Shown piece by piece: positions 56,645 through 64,000 of a stretch of DNA of 64,000 nucleotides. The translations under genes and the position numbers were made by a program. Origin of the DNA: Ariolimax columbianus (lineage: Eukaryota > Mollusca > Gastropoda > Stylommatophora > Arionidae); the NCBI GenBank assembly GCA_036924085.1, contig JAVGWX010000005.1, positions 97,468,672-97,532,671 of the forward strand, given 5' to 3'. How positions within the stretch are numbered: position 1 is the stretch's first letter; every line of letters begins with the position of its first letter. Below the pieces are notes generated by a model. It did not search any database, was not told the origin of the DNA, and was given only the letters and a program-made list of their open reading frames with translations.

Positions 56645-57819
56645 TAGCTTTGCAACCATACTTCCTCCGGAACCGAAACACTTTGGTTTCCCGGAAGCTG
56701 CCCGCAGAGTCATTGAAACAACTCATGCAGATCGCTAGTCGGCATCGTATATGGTCAGAACTACGACGGTATCTGATCGTCTTCGCACCTCTGACTTTCG
56801 TTCTTGATTAATGAAAACATTCTTGACAAATGCTTTCGCAGTAGGTCGTCTTGCGGCGATCCAAAAATTTCACCTCTAACGCCGCAATACGAATGCCCCC
56901 GTTTGTCCCTGTTAATCATTACCTCCAGTTCCGAAAACCAACAAAATAGAACCGAGGTCCTATTCCATTATTCCATGCACCATTATTCAGGCAACCGAGG
57001 CCTGCTTTGAACACTCTAATTTTTTCAAAGTAAACGCGCCGGCCACCCAGGATGCTCAGCGAAGAGCACCCGTTGGAGAGAGCCGGCAGACGGTAGGGCA
57101 GGAGACAACGGGCAGTGAACCGGCGCGAGCTGGACCGCCCGCCTGCGCCTGAGATCCAACTACGAGCTTTTTAACTGCAACAACTTTAATATACGCTATT
57201 GGAGCTGGAATTACCGCGGCTGCTGGCACCAGACTTGCCCTCCAATAGATCCTCGTTAAAGGGTTTAAAGAGTATTCATTCCAATTACGGAGCCTCGAAA
57301 GAGTCCCGTATTGTTATTTTTCGTCACTACCTCCCCGTGCCGGGAGTGGGTAAGTTGCGCGCCTGGATGTGGTAGCCCTTGGATGTGGTAGCCGTTTCTC
57401 ATGCTCCCTCTCCGGAATCGAACCCTGATTCCCCGTTACCCGTTACAAACATGGTAGGCATGTCACGTACCATCGACATTTGATAGGGCAGACATTTGAA
57501 AGATGCGTCGCCGGCACATGAGGCCATGCGATCAGCACAAAGTTATCCAGAGTCACCAGTGGGGACGCCGCAACCCCGCGAGGGGAAACGACGATTGGTT
57601 TTGAACTAATAAAAGCGCTCTTTCCGCGAGGGTCGGAGCTTGGTAAGCATGTATTAGCTCGAGAATTGCCACAGTTATCCAAGTAGGATCGTGTCATCTA
57701 AGGAACCTCGACTGATTTAATGAGCCATTCGCGGTTTCACCGTGAGACAGTGTGAACTTAGACATGCATGGCTTAATCTTTGAGACAAGCATATGACTAC
57801 TGGCAGGATCAACCAGATA
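56568..57819 (-). rRNA. Partial 18S rRNA (5' two thirds)
   Basis: The minus strand starts ATCTGGTTGATCCTGCCAGT at about 57819, the classic 18S 5' end. It includes TTACCGCGGCTGCTGGCACC on the plus strand at about 57212 (the 530 region). It continues to the universal GTCAATTCCTTTAAGTTT at about 56628-56645. It stops near nucleotide 1,180 of a molecule of about 1.8-1.9 kb, so the 3' third is missing. A conserved stretch is altered: GGATGTGGTAGCC is duplicated at 57364-57392, replacing the usual CTGCCTTCC. With truncation and such changes, this is most likely a pseudogene or orphan rDNA piece. It clearly derives from a metazoan nuclear 18S. Confidence 0.9.
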
Positions 57820-58450
57820 TCTGTCGGAGACGTACGTACAGCACACACCGGTCGGCGGAGGAAGGGTGTGTGAAAAGCCTCACTGGGACTGCCGCAGGGA
57901 CCGACTGACGGGACGGACGGACGGTTTTTCCACCCGTCCCTCACTCCGTCGACCTAGGACCGCCTGACAGGGGCCTCCTACACGCACCAGACGACCGACC
58001 GACCGGGCTCGCTCGAGGAGGGATGGCAGCGCTCTGTGCAGAACGGATCCCAACTACCTCGGCGATGAATTTCACTGATACTAGAGACAATTTGGCTTGC
58101 CGGCCTGCCCTTCTTTGGAGGAGAACGCAGGGCCTTGAGGCACGATTCCTGCTTTCCATTTGCCGGTCACAAGCTCTTTGCGAGAGTCGGACCACCAGCG
58201 AGACGTACTGTCGAGCTCTGCTATTAGCCTTAGATAAATCACCACGGACGGACCACGTTTCCTCATACGGACCAGACGAGCGCACCTCGGTGGAGGAGAC
58301 GCCACAACAAACCGCACCCAATTCGCTCTACGGGGAAAGGCAGGCGAGCGTTTTCCGCAAGCCCGCGCTATCGCTCCGCCTGGCGGGACTGAGATCGCTT
58401 TACGAACACTGGTTGAAATTGAGTCGCGTCGGCGAGACAACTACCCCAAA
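57820..58450 (-). other. Putative rDNA external transcribed spacer
   Basis: This GC-rich block lies directly upstream of the 18S 5' end on the minus strand and ends where composition drops at about 58450. Short GACGGACG-type repeats occur at 57910-57935. Long open frames on both strands (up to 143 codons) are most simply explained by the GC-rich composition. A 5' ETS is the natural reading from position alone. Confidence 0.6.
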
Positions 58451-58679
58451 TTAGGGTTCAAATAGACACTTGGAAGCAAAAGAGAAGACTGAAGCAATTG
58501 TCCTCACTAGATGTAGCAGACGAGGAAAGCCACATTCACCATCTACCAGAGGAGAGAGAAACGGAAAATAGGTTTTTTGGACCACCGATTTGGTAAAAAC
58601 TTTGTAAAACATAAAAACACACCTGACAGAAAAGGTAGCCACAAAGGAGACTACACCTAATATCTTGAAGACATGTGCT

Positions 58680-59395
58680 TTAAAGATAGTCTCTAGCTAC
58701 CCAAAATCGGCAGTCCTGGTCTATCCGAATGGATCAGCATTCAAATCTATCTCTTTTGCAGGGTATGGTATCCATACGAAATACCCGGATGGGTCCATAT
58801 ACGAGTTGTGTGATTTATGCAGCGAAAACCGTTCAAACGAGGCTATGAAAATAGCATGTTGAGATTTTGCACCAACAGCTTGACTTGGGCGAATTGCCGG
58901 TAGATTTGGTAATTTTGAGTGACTTCAAGTCGGTTCTGGGGGCGCTGAAGAACACCCGATACAAAAAAAAAGAGATATTCTCGGTTGGGAGGGCTATCAA
59001 CATCATCATCTCTGCCCAGGGGATAAATGCCACCTTGCAATGGATCCCTGGACATAGTGGGCTACTAGGGAACGAGATGGCCGACAGATTGGCAAAACAT
59101 AGTAGGACAACAAGTCGCAGTGTGTTTAGCTTAATGTCACAGCCAAAAAGTAACGATGACCTAAATAAAAAACATGGATGAGATCAAAATCTCATCTTTC
59201 AGTTCCGAACAGGACATACCAGAGTCAATTACCACTTAAACCGCATCAATCCCCAGCCCGTGCCCTTGTGCAGACATTGCCTCATCCTGATGAAACAGTT
59301 CGACATCTACTCATTGAGGGCAAGGCCCTTGTGCTGTATCTATATCAGAATTGCATTGGGGTCCAAGAGCAGGCTTGCTCAGCAGCTATGGGATA
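58680..59395 (+). pseudogene. LINE fossil: RNase H domain and C-terminal region
   Basis: The plus strand begins SAVLVYPNGSAFKS, where the usual first catalytic Asp (DGS) is Asn. It continues with YGIHTKYPDGSIYELCDLCS. After a frameshift near 58860 come PVDLVILSDFKSVLGALKNT and LQWIPGHSGLLGNEMADRLA, with the late catalytic Asp present. A TGA near 59179 precedes IFQFRTGHTRVNYHLNRINP and PLCRHC. The copy at 2.6-3.8 kb on the other strand has the same blocks. The reverse transcriptase is absent. Confidence 0.75.
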
Positions 59396-59399
59396 ATAA

Positions 59400-59645
59400 C
59401 TTAAATTCCATTTTGGTAATAAAATGTAAATACTTTGGTCACATCAAGAAACACAAATGTTTTGAGAAAAAGTGATAGAAGGTATTGTACCAGGTAAAAG
59501 AGGCAGGGGTAGACCAAGAAGACGGTGGTACCAAGATATCCAGGAATGCCTTGGTATGACTGCGGCGGAGGCTGAAGTTTTGGCAAGGGAAAGAGTTTCT
59601 TTCAGATAGACTGTGGTGGGAGCGACGTTCTATAAAGAACATGCT
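59400..59645 (+). pseudogene. LINE C-terminal basic tail from another family
   Basis: YFGHIKKHKCFEKK, then a stop, then GIVPGKRGRGRPRRRWYQDI and MTAAEAEVLARERVSFR. This is the GH...LEK.ILEG.I.GKR.RGRPR.RW..D tail common after RTE- or L1-like reverse transcriptases. It joins the RNase H fossil abruptly, so two LINE remnants are spliced together by insertion or deletion. Confidence 0.62.
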
Positions 59646-59657
59646 AGATGATGATTT

Positions 59658-59721
<64 letters not shown>
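59658..59721. repeat. (TA)n microsatellite
   Basis: An uninterrupted AT/TA run of about 62 bp directly after the LINE tail. Confidence 0.95.
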
Positions 59722-60340
59722 ACATCGTAGAAGGCGCTACATCTCATGGTTGAAGAGAAGCCATTGAAGATAATGAAGATATATCGTTTGATAAGTACAG
59801 ATGTTGGTGACAAAGGTCATTTTGTAATTGATGGATGTCTTTTGCAATTAAAACCCGACAACACTAGACCATTCCTCGCCCATTCTTCTACCATGTATAT
59901 CGAAGGTATTGTTACATTTGTATTGTATCATAACCTACCTGAGGATCGTTTCTCCGTCTCATGCCTAACCCTCCTTAGTCTGACGTGGCATAATCGTCTT
60001 TATCCTTCCATAATATCTGGAAGACTTTCTTTCTATTTTCTCATCGTTTCTTTAGGATCGTGGCAACCGGTCCATTGATCAATTGTCCTTTGTCGCATCT
60101 TTTAACATTTCTGGCACGTTACTGTCCTTATTCTTTGTTCCCTTTATGCGCACCAGCAGTCTACATGTAAACTCTACAAGAACTCAAACATATGATGCAA
60201 CACTTATATGATTCATGCGTTGATGCACGTGCAGAGACAGGTTCGTTACGTGATAAAACCTGCTCACGTGGTGATTGCAAGTCGCGTGACGCATTAGTTA
60301 CTATTAGTAATTGGTTTGACAGAAGCACTCACATTTGATC
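59722..60340. other. Unassigned sequence
   Basis: A 110-codon plus-strand frame (59746-60078) has no domain I recognise. No repeat structure is seen before the palindromic element. Confidence 0.35.
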
Positions 60341-61046
60341 TACGAGGCGTGTTCAGATGAAACCGGACCAATCTACAACAAGTAAACATACGTATAATGC
60401 GCATGATGAACTTACTTCTGATGTAAACAGCACATACCAACCGTCAAGTTTGCAAAATTGTATTATCCTCGGACTTATAGTTTCCTCGACAGACCGTTGA
60501 AAACATGGCGGGTGTGATACGGATTCCGTCAAGAGTTGAACAGCAAGCGGAGATTCGGTTTCTAACAGCTCTAGAATGTCGACCAGTTGACATTAATAGC
60601 AGAATGCAGGCAGTGTATGGTGACAACAGTGTGTCGAAAACAACAGTGAAAAATTGGACAACGATGTGTAAAGAAAGACGTGAGTTAACGCAACAATATG
60701 TGCCTGACCTGGTCTCGTAAGATCTTTCGTTAACTCATTTCCTTATTTAAATATTGTTGTTCAGTTCTTCATTGTTATCTTCGACACACTTTTATCATCA
60801 TACACTGCCTGCATTCTACGATGAATGTCAACTGGTCGACATCCTTCGGCAGTTAGGAACCGAATCACCACTCGCTGATCAACTCTGGGCGTATTCCGTA
60901 TCACGTCCGTGAGTCGGAGGATAATGACATTTTGCAAACTTGACGGTTGGTATGTGCTGTTTACAACAGAAGTGACGTCATCATGCGCATCGTACGTATG
61001 TTCACTTGTTGCAGTTTGGTTTGGTTTCTATTGAACACGACTCGTA
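60341..61046. mobile_element. Palindromic mariner-derived foldback element, copy B
   Basis: The left end is TACGAGGCGTGTTCAGATGA and the right end TTGAACACGACTCGTA, inverted to each other. The arms carry the same inverted transposase N-terminus as copy A (34952-35668), and the centre has the same CAACAATATGTGCCTGACCT text. The right arm lacks about 30 bp that copy A has around its start codon region (near 60900). TA forms the ends. Size is 706 bp against 717 bp. Confidence 0.82.
60505..60720 (+). pseudogene. Transposase N-terminal HTH fragment in copy B
   Basis: Translation begins MAGVIRIPSRVEQQAEIRFL and includes ECRPVDINSRMQAVYGDN and SKTTVKNW, then ELTQQYVPDLVS and a stop in the palindrome centre. 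It is the mariner HTH_48-like domain alone. An inverted partner on the minus strand (about 60735-60900) is damaged near its start. Confidence 0.72.
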
Positions 61047-62430
61047 TATGACAAGGCACATCATAGAATCGTCGGTCTAAGAAGAATCCTTTTACACATG
61101 GTCCTTTCATCACTCAAACAGGACATACATCTGTTTACAGAGCAGCAATCTGCGATTGAATGAAAGCTCTAAAAACAATACACCATATTCATGATACAGG
61201 AATAAAAGCTATTTCAGTATCATACAATGTGTGTACTTTAAGAAGTTCTTGTTGCTGTTACAGATCCAGCAGCATTCGTGCTCTTACCCTTCGGCTCAAT
61301 GTCATATAATTGTATCTGCACGTATTATATGAAGAGGCTATTATGATTACTAGGTTAGATACAGAGCAAATGCAGGGTATTCCACGAGAACAGAATTGCA
61401 CTATTGAACACTTTTATGAAGTGTGTTCTAATCTCAGGTCGCTCTAGCTGAGATGAAAAGTCGCTTTCCACTTAAGAAACGATAGCGAGAAACGGCAAGA
61501 TTTTTAATTCCACAAGTTTTAATTCTCCCCTGGTCTCAATGGTGGTGTCAAAATCGCTTAGTCTTTTGGATATTGACGAAAACTCTAGAAGAACTTTAAT
61601 ACACGCTTTGCACGTAAAAGAACCCTGGTCAATTTAAAATTGATCAGAGTATACTGATAGCCGATATGCAGGCACAATAAAAAAAATTAATACAATTTCT
61701 ACACAGAATGCAACCTACCTCCTGCAAGTCTAGTAAGCCACAAGAAGTAAAATTGCAATAAAAACATCAACTAGAACGTTATATGGACAACCTTCCTTCG
61801 GCTACCTGACAGAGGACATACACAAGAGTAGAATGTGGAGACTGAAGTATACGTCACGAAAAACAGTGGAGAATGAAGCACCAATAACCAAAGGTAGCAA
61901 AGCTCAATCAGACGATACCTTTATACAAATTTACTGCATCAAGCAAGAGGGGCTTTTGTTCCATTAGTAAATTTAGGGCAATCAAAGACAGTAATTCCAA
62001 CATAAATTCGTTCTACTGTATAGTAGGGACAACTGGAGATATCTGTTAAAATGTTGTGTTTTTTTCAGATCAACGTTAAACGTGCATACTGTTTTGAATG
62101 GGAGCATGCTAAAAATAGCAACAAAATGGTAAGGAAATCTAACAAGTGGGACAGAACGCACTACAGTAACTCAGGTGACAATAATCAGCGACTGGTAGCT
62201 GGCTGCTTGCTGCAGGGTTAAAGAAACATACTTGAGCAGGACTCTGTTTCGCTCCAATCGGCGGTCCTGGAAAGTGACTGCACCCATGCAACCTTGCTAA
62301 AAGAATATGTACTAGAAAACCGGTTAAAAAACTATCGGGCTGAAACCGAATGTGTCGGAGTGGAATTCAATATATTGTAATTTAGATGTAAACTGCGACA
62401 CAATGTCCCAACATTCTTATCAGGACGAAC
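61047..62430. other. Unassigned sequence, 1.4 kb
   Basis: No gene, RNA or tandem array could be supported here. Confidence 0.4.
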
Positions 62431-62434
62431 GCCG

Positions 62435-62500
62435 TAGAAGAAGAAGAAGCAGAAGAAGCAGAAGAAGAAGAAGAACAAGAACAAGAACAAGAAGAAGAAA
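62435..62500. repeat. (GAA)n tract
   Basis: GAAGAAGAAGAAGCAGAAGA and similar text for about 65 bp. GAA repeats also form LINE tails elsewhere in this window, but no LINE 3' end is recognisable directly upstream. Confidence 0.85.
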
Positions 62501-62829
62501 ATGTATAACCAGACGTAAAGATGTTGCAAAGAATCAGACGACAATGGAGAATGGCGTGAGAAGAGGATACATCCGTAGGAAAGGAATCACAATTAGGAAA
62601 CCGACAAGAGACAAATCTAACATCAGAGTCAGGTGACACGAACTGATCGCGCCAATTCTCGCCGTGGTGACACGGACTGACTAAAATCTCTCCAATCCTA
62701 GAAAGAGGTTGTGTTGTACCGGTTCAGTTTGCCCAACGAGATATTAAATATCGTCAAGAATGTAGAACTCATCGTGAGTAGCTTGGAATAACGACTTAAA
62801 TATCTGATATCTGTAATCGTGGTGTTGAA

Positions 62830-63335
62830 TCAGGTATATCAAGTGTCGGATGCCAGGTAGCCTAATGCAGTTTTATGTTATCTCGGTCTTATGTCTTGGT
62901 GTACCATGTTGAACCAAAGGCTTTACTCTGAGCAACACTCCATCTCAGTAACGGACTTCTGCGTGGGCTCTAAAAGTTGTAGCTTTACCAGGATATCACG
63001 TTTGGGGTCAATCTGTCATGATTCGGGGTCACATAGCCTGACCATCTGCATGTTTTTACAATGTAGTATCTTATAGCTAAACTGTCGACCTGGTCGTTCC
63101 AGTCGTTGTTACAGCGTCCCTGAATCCCTGCCTCCTGTGACCCATTCTCGTCAAGGCTTAGCTCAGTTCAGTGTTCTTGTAGGATTTATGTGCCTTTATG
63201 GCTGACCGTGAATCTCTGACGCATTGAGATTGTGTGAGGTAGAGGCATCCCTGATGTGGTATTGAGCGCTTATATTTCGGCTCTGAATCTGTTAGAGAAC
63301 TTACCTGTGACTATGGATCAGATTATCTTTTCCCA
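62830..63335 (-). pseudogene. Degenerate LINE RNase H fossil
   Basis: The minus strand gives TGKFSNRFRAEI at about 63265-63310, resembling the FRAE block of LINE RNase H (compare YTSNFRAEAEALRAA in the 51-55 kb element). Further on, GRCNNDWNDQVDSLA at about 63080-63120 resembles the GH..I.GN..AD.LA block. Stops and frame changes lie between, and the first DGS block is not clear. The evidence is two short motifs in the right order and spacing. Confidence 0.45.
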
Positions 63336-63369
63336 ATTTTGTTTGATCTCCTCTTCATCCCTCTCCTCG

Positions 63370-63835
63370 GTGGCATTTATAGCTGAGCATTCTGTATATT
63401 ATAGCTGAGCCATCTGTATAGTATAGCTGAACCATCTGTATAGTATAGCTGAACCATCTGTACCTTATAGCTGAGCCATCTGTATATTATAGCTGAGCAA
63501 ACTGTATATTATAGCTGAGCCAACTGTATATTATAGCTGAGCCAACTGTATATTTTAGCTGAGTCATCTGTATATTATGGCTGAGCCATATGAATATTAT
63601 AGCTAAGCCATATGTACATTATAGCTGAGCCATCTGTATATTATAGCTGAGCCATCTGTACATCATAGCTGAGCCATCTGTATATTATAGCTAAGCCATA
63701 TGTACATTACAGCTGAGCCATCTGTACATTATAGCTGAGCCATCTGTATATTATAGCTAAGCCATCTGTACATTATAGCTGAGCCATCTGTATATTATAG
63801 CTGAGCCTCCTGTATATTATATCTGAACCATCTGT
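63370..63835. repeat. 23-bp minisatellite, about 20 units
   Basis: The unit is TTATAGCTGAGCCATCTGTA followed by TAT or CAT. Two variants intermix: GTATATTATAGCTG and GTACATTATAGCTG. TAGCTAAGCC variants recur at about 63601, 63690 and 63756, hinting at duplications of blocks of several units. Confidence 0.92.
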
Positions 63836-64000
63836 ATATGAATGTGTCCTTCTGTCAGCTGGGTAACTAGCGTCCATGCACCCAAGGGGCTGGACCTACA
63901 TTCAGACATTTGTTGAGGAGTTCAGCTGGCTGCTAATGTTTCTCCTCCTACCTAAATAACTTCTGTAGTAATTCCATCGCCCTGAGGTTGTTCCTGATTA

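Noticed and set aside
58023..58454. 143-codon plus-strand frame upstream of 18S as a gene.
   Set aside because: A long antisense frame overlaps it, the region is GC-rich and lies directly upstream of the 18S 5' end, so an rDNA spacer is the better explanation.

Overview
This window looks like intergenic, repeat-dense nuclear DNA from an invertebrate animal, most likely a lophotrochozoan and plausibly a mollusc. The evidence is a metazoan-type 18S rRNA on the minus strand (about 56.57-57.82 kb), fossils of several non-LTR retrotransposon (LINE) families, two mariner-derived elements, and very many minisatellites. I recognise no intact host protein gene. Most long open frames lie inside tandem repeats whose units happen to lack stop codons, often on both strands, and I do not treat them as genes.

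Layout. 0-12 kb: minisatellites (units of 177, about 28, 22, 66, 33 and 37 bp) around one LINE RNase H fossil (2.6-3.8 kb). 12-22 kb: a TTG/CTG-rich tract, a 48-bp array with two subfamilies, smaller arrays and a solo-LTR-like element (18.4-19.6 kb). 22-31 kb: LINE RNase H and 3'-end fossils, a tRNA-derived SINE candidate, a CAG/CAA tract of about 1.5 kb, and an ACA/ACT tract split by a LINE 3' end with a visible 12-bp target duplication. 32-36.5 kb: TA, TG and GA tracts, a LINE tail, a 717-bp palindromic mariner-derived foldback element and, next to it, a mariner copy lacking its catalytic domain. 36.6-42.6 kb: back-to-back LINE reverse transcriptase fossils on opposite strands and two more LINE pieces. 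43.2-44.5 kb: a second LTR-like copy. 45.5-50.2 kb: arrays with units of 35, 106, 68 and 30 bp. 51.1-55.0 kb: the best-preserved coding sequence, a LINE ORF2 (endonuclease, reverse transcriptase, RNase H) open in one frame except for three stops. 55.8-58.4 kb: a rearranged rDNA fragment in which the 5' two thirds of 18S is followed by tandem chimeric 18S/28S pieces and a diverged 28S 3' piece. 58.7-64 kb: more LINE fossils, a second copy of the palindromic mariner element and a 23-bp array.

The parts do not form a pathway. The window reads as a sink of nested transposons and expanding satellites, roughly a quarter tandem or simple repeat, consistent with heterochromatin near an rDNA locus or orphan. 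The most interesting signals are the chimeric 18S/28S repeats, the palindromic mariner family present twice with the same centre, the nearly open LINE beside rDNA, and minisatellites that change unit type along their length.
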